Made by a program: the position numbers and the translations under genes. Shown one piece after another: positions 41,532-51,967 of a stretch of 64,000 nt of DNA. Every line of letters starts with the position of its first letter. Position 1 is the stretch's first letter. The notes beneath the pieces are model-generated. The model was given only the letters and a program-made list of their open reading frames with translations, did not search any database and was not told the DNA's origin. Source of the stretch: Terrabacter aerolatus (GTDB lineage: Bacteria; Actinomycetota; Actinomycetes; Actinomycetales; Dermatophilaceae). The DNA lies in contig NZ_BJYX01000002.1 in NCBI RefSeq assembly GCF_007991735.1, positions 186,001-250,000 of the forward strand, in the 5' to 3' direction.

Positions 41532-44500
41532 GTGTACGTCAAGAGCCTCACCCTAAAGGGCTTCAAGTCCTTCGCCTCGGCGACCCACATGCGTCTCGAG
41601 CCCGGCATCACCTGCATCGTCGGCCCCAACGGCTCCGGCAAGAGCAACGTCGTCGACGCGCTCGCCTGGGTCATGGGGGAGCAGGGGGCCAAGTCCCTGC
41701 GCGGCGGCAAGATGGAGGACGTCATCTTCGCCGGCACCTCCGGCCGCGCGCCCCTCGGTCGCGCCGAGGTCGCGCTGACGATCGACAACACCGACGGTGC
41801 GCTGCCGATCGACTACACCGAGGTGACGATCGCCCGCACGATGTTCCGCAACGGCGGCTCCGAGTACGCCATCAACGGCACGCCGTGCCGCCTGCTCGAC
41901 GTGCAGGAGCTGCTGTCCGACAGCGGCATCGGGCGCGAGATGCACGTCATCGTCGGCCAGGGGCAGCTCGACACCGTCCTGCGGGCCACCCCGGAGGAGC
42001 GCCGCGGCTTCATCGAGGAGGCGGCCGGCGTCCTCAAGCACCGCAAGCGCAAGGAACGCGCGCTGCGCAAGCTCGACACGATGGAGGCCAACCTCACCCG
42101 GGTGCACGACCTCACCGGTGAGATCCGCCGCCAGCTCGGCCCCCTCGGCCGGCAGGCGGAGACGGCGCGCAAGGCGGCCGTCATCCAGACCGACGCCCGC
42201 GACGCACGGCTGCGCCTCCTCGCGGACGACCTCGTCCAGCTGACCTCGACGCTCGAGCAGGAGGTCGCCGACGAGTCGGCCCTCATCGAGCGACGCGCCG
42301 AGGTCGAGGAGTCCATCGGGGACCTCGCCCACCGGCTCTCCACCCTCGAGGAGGCGGCGGAGGCCGCCCGTCCGGCCCTGACCCGAGCCCAGGACGAGTA
42401 CGTCTCGCTGGGCCGGCTCGTCGAGCGCATGGCGTCCACGCGGTCGCTCGCCGCCGAGCGGGTGCGCCTGCTCAGCGAGGACGACGAGTCGGCGGCCGCA
42501 GGCCAGGGTCGCGACCCCGAGCAGCTGCGTGCCCAGGCCGCGGAGGTCCGCGAGCAGGAGGCGTACCTCCTCGAGGAGATCGCCGAGGCCAAGGCAGCCC
42601 TCGAGGAAGCCGTCCTGAACCGCACCGACGCCGAGCGCGGCCACGCCGAGGAGACCGCACGTCTCCAGCGCGAGGCCCGTGCCGCCGCCGACCGCCGTGA
42701 GGGTCTCGCCAAGCTCGGGGGCCAGGTCGGCGCCCGGGCCTCGCGCATCGAGGCCCGCGAGGCCGAGGTCGGTCGTCTCCGGAGCACCATCGAGGCCGCC
42801 CAGGCCCGGGCTGCCGACGCCGAGCACGAGTTCTCGCGCCTCGAGTCGAGCGTGGCGCAGGACGAGGAGGGCGAGGAGGGTCTCGACACCGCCTACGAGG
42901 AGGCCGCCGCGCGCCTCGAGGCCGCCGAGGCCGAGCTGGCCCGCTGGAAGGAGGCCGAGGCCACCGCCGAGCGCGCCCGCACCACGGCCGCCGCCCGCGT
43001 CGAGGCCCTCGGCCTCAGCCTGCGCCGCAAGGACGGCGCCGCCGCCCTGCTCGCCGCCGCCGACGACGGCCACGAGATCCTCGGGTCCGTCGCCTCGCTC
43101 GTCACCGTCGAGCCCGGTCTGGAGAATGCCGTCGCCGCCGCGCTCGGGTCCGCCGCCGAGGCGCTCGCGGTCGGCTCCCTCGATGCCGCGGCCGCCGCGC
43201 TGGACGCCCTGCGGGACGGCGACAACGGCCGCGCCAGCCTGCTCGTCGCGGAGTCGGCCACCGGGGTCGACCACGCGTCCTGGCCCGCCCTGCCCGACGG
43301 GGCCCGCTGGGCCCGGGACGTCGTCGAGTGCCCCGGTTCCGTGCGTCCGGCCGTCGAGCAGGTGCTCGAGCGGGTCGCCCTCGTCACCGACGGCTCGGCT
43401 GCTCGCGCGCTCGTGCGCCGCCACGCCGGAGTCACGGCGGTGACGCGCGGCGGCGACGTCTACGCACCCGGCGCGGTGCGCGGCGGCAGCACGAGTGCGC
43501 CCAGCCTGCTCGAGCTGCAGGCCGCGCTCGACGACGCGCAGGACGCGATGGCCCGGGCCACTCGCGAGGGCGAGGAGGCCCGCTTCCGCGTGGCCGGCGC
43601 CGAGGCCAACCGGGCCGAGCTCGCCGACGCGGTCGAGACCGCCCTGGAGCGGCTCAACGAGAGCGATGCGCGGATGGCCGCGATCGCCGAGAAACTCGGC
43701 TCGCTCGGACAGACCCTGCGGGCCGCCCGCGCCGAGGTCGAGCGCACCGAGAAGGCCATCGCCGACGCGATGACGGCCCTCGAGGCCGACCAGACCGAGC
43801 ACGCCGCCCTGCTCGAGCGGCTCGAGGCCGCGAGCGGTGAGGGTGACTTCGCCGACGAGCCGTCGACCGAGGAGCGCGACCGCCTCGAGGCCGTGGCCCG
43901 CGAGGCCCGGGCCTCCGAGACCGAGCTGCGCCTGGCGCTGCGCACCCGTGAGGAGCGGGCGCGTGCCCTCAAGGACCGGGGGGACGCGCTCGAGCGCAGC
44001 GCCCGGCACGAGGAGGAGACCCGCCGGCGCCTCGCCGAGAAGACCGCGCGCCGCGCCCGCGAGGCCGCGGTCGCCGATGCCGTGCGCACGGCTGCGACGT
44101 GGGCCCACGAGCTGCTCGTCGATTCGGCCGAGCAGGCCGGGCAGGCCCGCGCCGCCGGCGAGGCCGAGCGCACCGAGCGTGACGCCGAGCTGGCCATCGT
44201 GCGCCGGGACATCGCGGTCCTGCAGGCCGAGCTGCGCGAGCTGACCGACACGGTCCACCGCGACGAGGTCGCCCGCACCCAGCAGCGCCTGCGCATCGAG
44301 CAGCTCGAGACCAAGGCCGTCGAGGAGCTCGGCATCGCGCCGTCCGACCTCGTCGAGGAGTACGGGCCGCACCAGCTCGTCCCGCCCGTGCCCGACCCCG
44401 ACGCCGACCCCGACGCGCCCCGGCCGGACCCCGTGCCCTTCGTCCGCGACGTCCAGGAGAAGCGCCTGCGCCAGGCCGAGCGCAAGCTGGGCGCCCTCGG

Positions 44501-45110
44501 GCGGATCAACCCGCTCGCGCTCGAGGAGTTCACCGCGCTCGAGGAGCGCCACAAGTTCCTCACCGAGCAGCTCGAGGACCTCAAGAACTCCAAGCGCGAC
44601 CTGCTCGACATCGTCAAGGAGGTCGACGAGCGCGTGGAGCGCGTCTTCGCCGAGGCCTTCGCGGACACCGCCGTCCAGTTCGAGCGCGTCTTCCAGCGGC
44701 TCTTCCCGGGCGGCGAGGGCCGGCTCGTGCTGACCGACCCGTCCAACATGCTGACCACCGGCCTCGAGGTCGAGGCCCGGCCTCCGGGCAAGAAGATCAA
44801 GCGGCTGTCGCTGCTCTCCGGTGGCGAGCGCTCGCTCGTCGCGGTGGCCCTGCTCGTCGCGATCTTCAAGGCCCGCCCTTCGCCCTTCTACATCATGGAC
44901 GAGGTCGAGGCCGCCCTCGACGACGCCAACCTCGGCCGGCTCATCACCCTCTTCGAGGAGCTCCGCGACAGCTCCCAGCTCATCGTCATCACGCACCAGA
45001 AGAAGACGATGGAGATCGCCGACGCCCTCTACGGCGTCAGCATGCGCGGCGACGGGGTCACGACGGTCGTGAGCCAGCGTCTGCGCGACGTCTCCGACCG
45101 CTCGGCCTAG
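41532..45110 (+). CDS. smc: Chromosome segregation protein SMC
   Basis: 1192 residues, full length. Head N-lobe: LTLKGFKSFA and Walker A GPNGSGKSNVVDALAWVMGE (about residue 32). A coiled coil from about 165 to 500 is rich in E/A/R heptads. The hinge spans about 505-670 (GSVASLVTVEPGLENAVAAA ... GDVYAPGAVRGG). A second coiled coil follows, then the head C-lobe with LLSGGERSLVAVALL (about 1095) and Walker B FYIMDEVEAALDD. It condenses and aligns chromosome arms with ScpAB, not encoded here. GTG at 41532 follows AAAGGA. The antisense strand is open over nearly the whole gene, a composition effect. Confidence 0.97.
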   Translation: MYVKSLTLKGFKSFASATHMRLEPGITCIVGPNGSGKSNVVDALAWVMGEQGAKSLRGGKMEDVIFAGTSGRAPLGRAEVALTIDNTDGALPIDYTEVTIARTMFRNGGSEYAINGTPCRLLDVQELLSDSGIGREMHVIVGQGQLDTVLRATPEERRGFIEEAAGVLKHRKRKERALRKLDTMEANLTRVHDLTGEIRRQLGPLGRQAETARKAAVIQTDARDARLRLLADDLVQLTSTLEQEVADESALIERRAEVEESIGDLAHRLSTLEEAAEAARPALTRAQDEYVSLGRLVERMASTRSLAAERVRLLSEDDESAAAGQGRDPEQLRAQAAEVREQEAYLLEEIAEAKAALEEAVLNRTDAERGHAEETARLQREARAAADRREGLAKLGGQVGARASRIEAREAEVGRLRSTIEAAQARAADAEHEFSRLESSVAQDEEGEEGLDTAYEEAAARLEAAEAELARWKEAEATAERARTTAAARVEALGLSLRRKDGAAALLAAADDGHEILGSVASLVTVEPGLENAVAAALGSAAEALAVGSLDAAAAALDALRDGDNGRASLLVAESATGVDHASWPALPDGARWARDVVECPGSVRPAVEQVLERVALVTDGSAARALVRRHAGVTAVTRGGDVYAPGAVRGGSTSAPSLLELQAALDDAQDAMARATREGEEARFRVAGAEANRAELADAVETALERLNESDARMAAIAEKLGSLGQTLRAARAEVERTEKAIADAMTALEADQTEHAALLERLEAASGEGDFADEPSTEERDRLEAVAREARASETELRLALRTREERARALKDRGDALERSARHEEETRRRLAEKTARRAREAAVADAVRTAATWAHELLVDSAEQAGQARAAGEAERTERDAELAIVRRDIAVLQAELRELTDTVHRDEVARTQQRLRIEQLETKAVEELGIAPSDLVEEYGPHQLVPPVPDPDADPDAPRPDPVPFVRDVQEKRLRQAERKLGALGRINPLALEEFTALEERHKFLTEQLEDLKNSKRDLLDIVKEVDERVERVFAEAFADTAVQFERVFQRLFPGGEGRLVLTDPSNMLTTGLEVEARPPGKKIKRLSLLSGGERSLVAVALLVAIFKARPSPFYIMDEVEAALDDANLGRLITLFEELRDSSQLIVITHQKKTMEIADALYGVSMRGDGVTTVVSQRLRDVSDRSA

Positions 45111-45243
45111 CTGCTCGGCCTGACGCCGCCCGGCCGTCCCCTGCCCCAACGCCCGTTCGGGTCGGGGACGGGCGCTTTGGAGTTGCCAAATCGTCACTTC
45201 ATGCTATTTGCGCCACGCCAGTCACATGCGTCACTCTTGTCAC

Positions 45244-45426
45244 ATGGTCTTCCTGGTCATCTCGATGCTCGTCGTCACCGTGCTCGGTGTCGCGGTCGTC
45301 GGCGTCGTCGCGGTGCCGGCGCACCGTGGCGGCCGCGACCTGCTCACCTCGAAGGGGGAAGGGGTCGCGCGCTCGGCACGTCGCCGCGCCGCCACCCTCG
45401 GTCGACCGCGCGCCCGCACCCACTAG
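45244..45426 (+). CDS. Small single-pass membrane protein between smc and ftsY
   Basis: 60 residues from ATG at 45244: a hydrophobic helix (MVFLVISMLVVTVLGVAVVG, extending to about residue 24) followed by a strongly basic tail rich in arginine. Two earlier in-frame ATGs (45226, 45208) exist. The upstream DNA is unusually AT-rich for this window and carries possible promoter boxes TTGCCA (45183-45188) and TATTTG (45205-45210), the latter preceded by TGC. No family recognised. Position between smc and ftsY and the composition of the helix make a real gene likely but unproved. Confidence 0.55.
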   Translation: MVFLVISMLVVTVLGVAVVGVVAVPAHRGGRDLLTSKGEGVARSARRRAATLGRPRARTH

Positions 45427-45638
45427 GGCCGCAACCGACCGCCTGCCCACCACCCTCGACCACCGGCGCCCACCGGTGGTCGAGCCGTATCCGGGCATCG
45501 CGGCCCGGCCTCCGCCACCGCCTCGGCCGTGCCTCCGCGGCACCCTCCCGACGCTCGCTGCAGGTCCTCGGCACGCGCCGGCCACAGCCTCTCCGCCCGG
45601 CTCGCGGGCGGACAGGAGGCCGCCGCGGCCGTGGTTGG

Positions 45639-46847
45639 ATGGCTGACGTGGACACAGTCTTGATCTACGTCATCCTCGGCGTCGCCATCGTGCTCGGAGC
45701 CGTCGGCTACGGCGTCAGCCTCCTCCGCGGACGCGGCCGCACCCTCGAGCGCCAGGCGCCTCCCGCGCGGCCGGGCCTGCCCGCCGAGGACCTCGACCGC
45801 CGACCACCCACCGCAGGCACCGACACCGTCGAGGCGCCCGAGGCGCCGGGTGCGCCGGGTGCACCGGCTGAGGTCGAGCAGCCGACCGCACCCACCGCCC
45901 CCGAGCCGACCCTCGAGCGCCCCGAGTCGGCGCGCGGGCGCCTGCAGCGCCTCCGTGCGCGGCTCGCGCGCTCCAACTCCTCCATCGGCCAGGGCCTGCT
46001 GGCCCTGCTCTCGCGCGGCAAGCTCGACGAGCAGGCCTGGGAGGAGGTCGAGGACACCCTCATCTCCTCCGACCTCGGGGTCGAGGCGACGATGGAGCTC
46101 GTCGACTCGCTGCGCACCCGCGTCAAGGTCGACGGGACGACCGACGAGGCCACCGTCCGGGCTTGGCTCCGTGAGGACCTGCTCGCCCTCGTCCAGCCCG
46201 ACATGGACCGCCGGATCGCGAGCAGCCGCGTCGGTGACCGGCCCGCCGTCATCCTCGTCGTCGGCGTCAACGGCACCGGCAAGACGACGACCGTCGGCAA
46301 GCTGGCGCGCGTCCTCGTCGCCGAGGACCGTGAGGTGCTGCTCGGCGCCGCCGACACCTTCCGCGCCGCGGCGGCCGACCAGCTCGAGACCTGGGGCGCC
46401 CGTGTCGGCGTCGCGACCGTCCGCTCCGACAAGGACAACGCCGACCCCGCCGCCGTCGCCTTCGACGCGGTCAAGGCCGGCATCGACGAGGAGGTCGACG
46501 TCGTCATCATCGACACGGCCGGCCGCCTGCACAACAAGGTCGGCCTCATGGACGAGCTGGGCAAGGTCAAGCGCGTCATCGAGAAGCAGAGCGAGATCGA
46601 CGAGGTCCTGCTCGTCCTCGACGCCACGACCGGCCAGAACGGGCTCCAGCAGGCCAAGGTCTTCTCCGAGGCGGTCGACGTCACCGGCATCGTGCTGACC
46701 AAGCTCGACGGCACCGCCAAGGGTGGCATCGTCGTCGCGGTCCAGCGCCAGCTCGGCGTCCCGGTCAAGCTCGTCGGTCTCGGTGAGGGACCCGACGACC
46801 TCGCACCCTTCGACCCCGAGGCCTTCGTCGACGCCATCGTCATGTGA
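45639..46847 (+). CDS. ftsY: Signal recognition particle receptor FtsY
   Basis: 402 residues. Docks SRP-ribosome complexes at the membrane. An N-terminal transmembrane segment (about 6-28, VLIYVILGVAIVLGAVGYGV) is followed by a Pro/Ala/Glu linker (about 45-105) and the NG domain: G1 VGVNGTGKTTTVGKLA, the insertion-box region GAADTFRAAAADQL, G3 VVIIDTAGRLHN and G4 VLTKLDGTAKGG. ATG at 45639 is used. The membrane anchor, absent from E. coli FtsY, is usual in actinobacteria. A terminator built from the dispersed octamer follows. Confidence 0.95.
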   Translation: MADVDTVLIYVILGVAIVLGAVGYGVSLLRGRGRTLERQAPPARPGLPAEDLDRRPPTAGTDTVEAPEAPGAPGAPAEVEQPTAPTAPEPTLERPESARGRLQRLRARLARSNSSIGQGLLALLSRGKLDEQAWEEVEDTLISSDLGVEATMELVDSLRTRVKVDGTTDEATVRAWLREDLLALVQPDMDRRIASSRVGDRPAVILVVGVNGTGKTTTVGKLARVLVAEDREVLLGAADTFRAAAADQLETWGARVGVATVRSDKDNADPAAVAFDAVKAGIDEEVDVVIIDTAGRLHNKVGLMDELGKVKRVIEKQSEIDEVLLVLDATTGQNGLQQAKVFSEAVDVTGIVLTKLDGTAKGGIVVAVQRQLGVPVKLVGLGEGPDDLAPFDPEAFVDAIVM

Positions 46848-46880
46848 CTCTGCCGGTCGCGACGCCACGTCGCCACCCCG

Positions 46881-46913
46881 CGTATGCCGTCCGGCCCAGC
46901 CGGGCGGCATACG
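46881..46913 (+). terminator. ftsY terminator formed by an inverted pair of the dispersed octamer
   Basis: CGTATGCCG (46881-46889) and CGGCATACG (46905-46913) are exact complements. Inside them CCGGC/GCCGG continues the stem after a T-G wobble, leaving a CCA loop: about 15 bp in all. No T-tract. It lies 33 bases after the ftsY stop. Confidence 0.7.
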
Positions 46914-46994
46914 TGCGCCCCGCGGGGCGTCCGGTGTGCGGGACCGTCCAGCGGGCGGTCGGGGGAGTCCACGATCCGGACGTCCACGGAGGGG

Positions 46995-47041
46995 GAAACC
47001 ATCCGCTAACACGGCCCACCCGTTGTTGACATGCCTGTAAC
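46995..47041 (+). promoter_or_regulatory. Candidate GlnR-type nitrogen control site upstream of amt
   Basis: GAAAC (46995-46999), six bases, CTAAC (47006-47010), then TTGAC (47026-47030), six bases, GTAAC (47037-47041). The five-base half-sites and six-base spacing resemble the gTnAC-n6-GaAAC layout of actinobacterial GlnR boxes, with mismatches. It lies 46 bases before the ammonium transporter start in a relatively AT-rich patch. Confidence 0.4.
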
Positions 47042-47086
47042 AAACGGCGCCGTCGCCCGACATCCGGCCCGTCCATCGTTCTCGCC

Positions 47087-48888
<1,802 letters not shown>

Positions 48889-48960
48889 GCGTCGGCGCAC
48901 CACTCGGCACGACACCGAAGACCACCACACACGCACCACAAGGGGACGGCGAGACCTGAC

Positions 48961-51333
48961 ATGACGGATGTGACCTCACGACGTCTCGACCTCGCCGGCA
49001 CCCGCACCTTCGCGACGCCCGGCGCCGGCCAGACCCGGCGCCGGGCGCTCGCGGAGTTCGGGTTCGGCTGGCTCCAGGAGCTCTGGCGCGAGGCCTGCGC
49101 CGGACGCCGGCACGAGGGCGTCGCCCTCGCCGCCGTCGGCTCCCTGGCCCGCGGCGACGGCGGACCGCTCAGCGACTACGACCTGGTGCTCGTGCACCAC
49201 CCGCGTGGCCTGTCGGGCAAGGAGGTCGGCGCCTTCGCCGACAAGCTCTGGTACCCGATCTGGGACGCCGGGGTGCGGCTCGACCACAGCGTCCGCACCG
49301 TGGCCGACTGCCGGGCCGTCGCGTCCGACGACCTGTCGGCCGCGGTCGGACTGCTCGACCTGACGCACGTGGCGGGTGACGCCGACGTCGTCAACGCCGC
49401 CCGCTCGACGGTGGCGCACGACTGGCGGGCCAACGCCCGCACCCGTCTCGGCGAGATGCAGGACTCGGTGGTCCAGCGGCACGCCCGCCAGGGAGATCTG
49501 GCCCACCTCATCGAGCCGGACCTCAAGGAGGCCCACGGCGGGCTGCGCGACATGTCGGTCCTGCGGGCCCTGACGGCGGCGTGGCTGACCGACCGGCCCC
49601 ACGGTGAGGTCGACGAGGCCTACGAGCGCATCCTCGACGTGCGAGACGCCATCCACGTCGTCACCGGGCGCGGCCGGGACCGGCTGACCCGCGACGACCA
49701 GGACGCGTGCGCCGCGCTGCTCGGCTACACCGACGCCGACGACCTCCTCACCGACCTCTCGACCTCGGCCCGCACGATCGCGTATGCCGTCGACGGCACC
49801 CTGCGTCGCGCCATGCAGTCCCAGCGGGCGAGGACGCTGCGTGTCGGGCCGAGGCGCCCGCAGCTCGCGCCGCTCGGCTACGGCCTCTACCGGCACGACG
49901 GCGAGGCGGTCCTCGGGCCGTCGGCCGACCTGTCGTCGGACCCGATCATCCCGATGCGCGCCGCCGTCGTCGCCGCCCGAAGCGGCATCCCGCTGTCGCC
50001 GACGACGCTGAAGAACCTCGCCGCGACCGCGCCGGGCCTGCCGGAGCCCTGGCCCGAGGTCGCCCGCAACCTCTTCGCCGACCTGCTGGCCTCTGGCCCC
50101 GGGCTCGTCACCGTCTGGGAGGGCCTCGACCTCGCCGGCGTCGTCGAGCGGTGGATCCCGGAGTGGCAGGCGGTCCGCAGCCGGCCGCAGCGCAACGCCG
50201 TCCACCGCCACACCGTCGACCGGCACCTCATCGAGACCGTCGTCGCGGCGAGCGGCATGGTCCGTGACGTCGCGCGCCCCGACCTGCTCATGCTCGCGGC
50301 GGTCCTCCACGACATCGGCAAGGTGCCGGGGTCGCAGGACCACTCCGTGACGGGGGCCGAGCTCGCCGACACGGTGCTCCAGCGGATGGGCGTCACGGAC
50401 GCCGACCGCCGGATCGTCGTGAGCCTCGTGCGCGAGCACCTCACCCTCGTCGAGCTCGCCACCCGCCGGGACCCCGAGGACCCCGCGACCATCACCGCGC
50501 TGTCCGACGCCGTCGGCGGCTCGGCCACGACCCTCGACCTGCTGCGCGCCCTCACCGAGGCGGACGCGTCGGCGGCCGGCCCCAAGGCCTGGAGCGACTG
50601 GCGAGCCGGACTCGTCCAGCGGCTCTACGAGGCCTGTCGCACGGCCCTGACCGCCCAGAGCAACCAGACCGAAGGAGAGGGGGCGCTCGTCGTGGAACCG
50701 ATCGAGACCCTGTCGCTCTCCGACGACGCCCTCGACCTGATCGCGTCCGGAGAGCCCTACGTCACCGTGTCGTCCCTCGGTGGCGCACACCGCATCGACA
50801 TCATCGACCGCGACCGCGCGGGCCTGTTCGCCGACACCGCGGGCCTGCTCGCCGCACACGGCTTCGTCGTGCGGTCGGCCATCGTGCGCACCGTCGACGG
50901 CCTCGCGGTCAACGAGTGGTGGGTCGACTCGCCGGGCGGCGAGACGCCGCTGCCACCGGTCATCGCCCGCGACCTCGTACGGGTCGGCAAGGGCGACCGC
51001 TCACCGTTGGGCAAGCTCCAGCGGCGCAAGTCCAGCGGGGTGCGCAGCCCCGGCTCGGGTTCGGTCGACTCGACGCGGGCCATGGTCATCAGCAGCGCGT
51101 CCGAGAGCGCGACGGTCATCGAGGTCCGCGCGACCGACCGGCCGGGGCTGCTCCAGGACATCGGCATCACGCTCGCCCGGGCGTCGCTGTCGGTGCGCTC
51201 GGCCCACATCGCCACGTATGCCGGCCAGACGCTCGACACGTTCTACGTGACCGAGTTCGGCGGGGGACAGCTCGCGCCGGCCCGGGCTGCGCAGGCGGTC
51301 GCGATGATCATCGACACCTGCGACGCCGACTGA
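48961..51333 (+). CDS. glnD: PII uridylyl/adenylyltransferase and removing enzyme
   Basis: 790 residues. The N-terminal nucleotidyltransferase has GSLARGDGGPLSDYDLVLVH (GSX9-11DXD). A central HD domain (LMLAAVLHDIGKVPGSQDHS, about residue 440-460) performs de-modification. Two ACT domains sit at the C-terminus (ITIDRDRAG-type stretch from about 605 and DRPGLLQDIGITLARASLSV near 725) and sense glutamine. In actinobacteria GlnD adenylylates GlnK rather than uridylylating it; this cannot be told from sequence. ATG at 48961. It is the last gene of the amt-glnK-glnD operon; a long hairpin follows. Confidence 0.95.
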   Translation: MTDVTSRRLDLAGTRTFATPGAGQTRRRALAEFGFGWLQELWREACAGRRHEGVALAAVGSLARGDGGPLSDYDLVLVHHPRGLSGKEVGAFADKLWYPIWDAGVRLDHSVRTVADCRAVASDDLSAAVGLLDLTHVAGDADVVNAARSTVAHDWRANARTRLGEMQDSVVQRHARQGDLAHLIEPDLKEAHGGLRDMSVLRALTAAWLTDRPHGEVDEAYERILDVRDAIHVVTGRGRDRLTRDDQDACAALLGYTDADDLLTDLSTSARTIAYAVDGTLRRAMQSQRARTLRVGPRRPQLAPLGYGLYRHDGEAVLGPSADLSSDPIIPMRAAVVAARSGIPLSPTTLKNLAATAPGLPEPWPEVARNLFADLLASGPGLVTVWEGLDLAGVVERWIPEWQAVRSRPQRNAVHRHTVDRHLIETVVAASGMVRDVARPDLLMLAAVLHDIGKVPGSQDHSVTGAELADTVLQRMGVTDADRRIVVSLVREHLTLVELATRRDPEDPATITALSDAVGGSATTLDLLRALTEADASAAGPKAWSDWRAGLVQRLYEACRTALTAQSNQTEGEGALVVEPIETLSLSDDALDLIASGEPYVTVSSLGGAHRIDIIDRDRAGLFADTAGLLAAHGFVVRSAIVRTVDGLAVNEWWVDSPGGETPLPPVIARDLVRVGKGDRSPLGKLQRRKSSGVRSPGSGSVDSTRAMVISSASESATVIEVRATDRPGLLQDIGITLARASLSVRSAHIATYAGQTLDTFYVTEFGGGQLAPARAAQAVAMIIDTCDAD

Positions 51334-51358
51334 CCCGCCGGAGCGCGTGGACGAGGCG

Positions 51359-51425
51359 GTTGACGGGACGCAGGGCCGTGAGGCGCGCTCCACCGGGCGT
51401 GGCTCGCCCTGACCGTCCCGTCAAC
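51359..51425. terminator. Long imperfect hairpin after glnD
   Basis: GTTGACGGGACG (51359-51370) pairs exactly with CGTCCCGTCAAC (51414-51425); CAGGGC (51371-51376) continues the stem with GCCCTG (51406-51411) after a two-base bulge. The 29-base apical loop may fold further. It lies between the convergent ends of glnD and the Nudix gene, so it could end both transcripts. Confidence 0.55.
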
Positions 51426-51442
51426 GGTCCCGGCTCGACGCC

Positions 51443-51471
51443 GGTCGATCGGTCGATCGGTCGATCGGTCG
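51443..51471. repeat. Tandem octanucleotide repeat GGTCGATC
   Basis: Three perfect copies (51443-51450, 51451-51458, 51459-51466) and a partial fourth, immediately before the Nudix stop codon. Each unit contains the palindrome GATC. A simple-sequence repeat, noncoding. Confidence 0.8.
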
Positions 51472-51873
51472 TCAGTCGACGAGGTCGGCCTCGCGCAGGT
51501 GCTCGAGGACGAGCCGGTTGGCGGGCGAGACGCGATCGGCGTCGGCCGAGCCGAGCCACGCGATCTCCTCGATCTCGCGGGACGGCGCGACGTCGCCGGC
51601 GTGGTCGGCGGTGTAGCATGTCAGCCGCACGACGCGGCTGTCCGGACGCGCGTCGGCCGGTGCCTCGACCGTGAGCCGGTGGACGGCGCTCGCGGGGTCG
51701 ATCCGGACCCCGAGCTCCTCCCCGATCTCGCGGACGAGCGTCTCGGCGTCGCTCTCGCCCGCCTCGCGCTTGCCGCCCGGCACGTAGAACAGCTCGCGCC
51801 CGGCGCTCCGCGCGACGAGCAGCCGCCGGTCGACGACGTGGATCCATGCGATCTTGTCGATGAGCTCAGCCAT
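51472..51873 (-). CDS. Nudix hydrolase
   Basis: 133 residues. The Nudix box is complete: GGKREAGESDAETLVREIGE followed by ELGV, near residues 37-60, preceded by ELFYVPGG. It hydrolyses a nucleoside diphosphate linked to another group; MutT-like clean-up of oxidised nucleotides is possible but unproved. ATG at 51873 has a TACGTT box six bases upstream, indicating a leaderless message. Divergent from ffh, with starts 94 bases apart. Confidence 0.9.
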   Translation of the reverse strand: MAELIDKIAWIHVVDRRLLVARSAGRELFYVPGGKREAGESDAETLVREIGEELGVRIDPASAVHRLTVEAPADARPDSRVVRLTCYTADHAGDVAPSREIEEIAWLGSADADRVSPANRLVLEHLREADLVD

Positions 51874-51879
51874 CGGACC

Positions 51880-51885
51880 AACGTA
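51880..51885 (-). promoter_or_regulatory. -10 box of a leaderless promoter (Nudix)
   Basis: TACGTT on the minus strand, six bases before ATG at 51873. Confidence 0.5.
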
Positions 51886-51955
51886 ACCGGCGTGCGTCAG
51901 GGCGCACACGGCATACCTCCTCGGGCGTCGGGTCGGACCCACGCGCCGGAGCGGA

Positions 51956-51961
51956 TAGCCT
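51956..51961 (+). promoter_or_regulatory. -10 box of a leaderless promoter (ffh)
   Basis: TAGCCT, six bases before GTG at 51968, without a ribosome-binding site. Confidence 0.55.
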
Positions 51962-51967
51962 TGCCCG

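Noticed and set aside
41553-45197. A 1214-residue open frame antisense to smc
   Set aside because: It mirrors smc codon structure, has no recognisable domain and only Leu/Gly/Glu/Val-rich composition; typical antisense artefact in GC-rich DNA.
51443-51471. Iterons of a replication origin
   Set aside because: Only three short copies, no DnaA boxes or replication genes in the neighbourhood.
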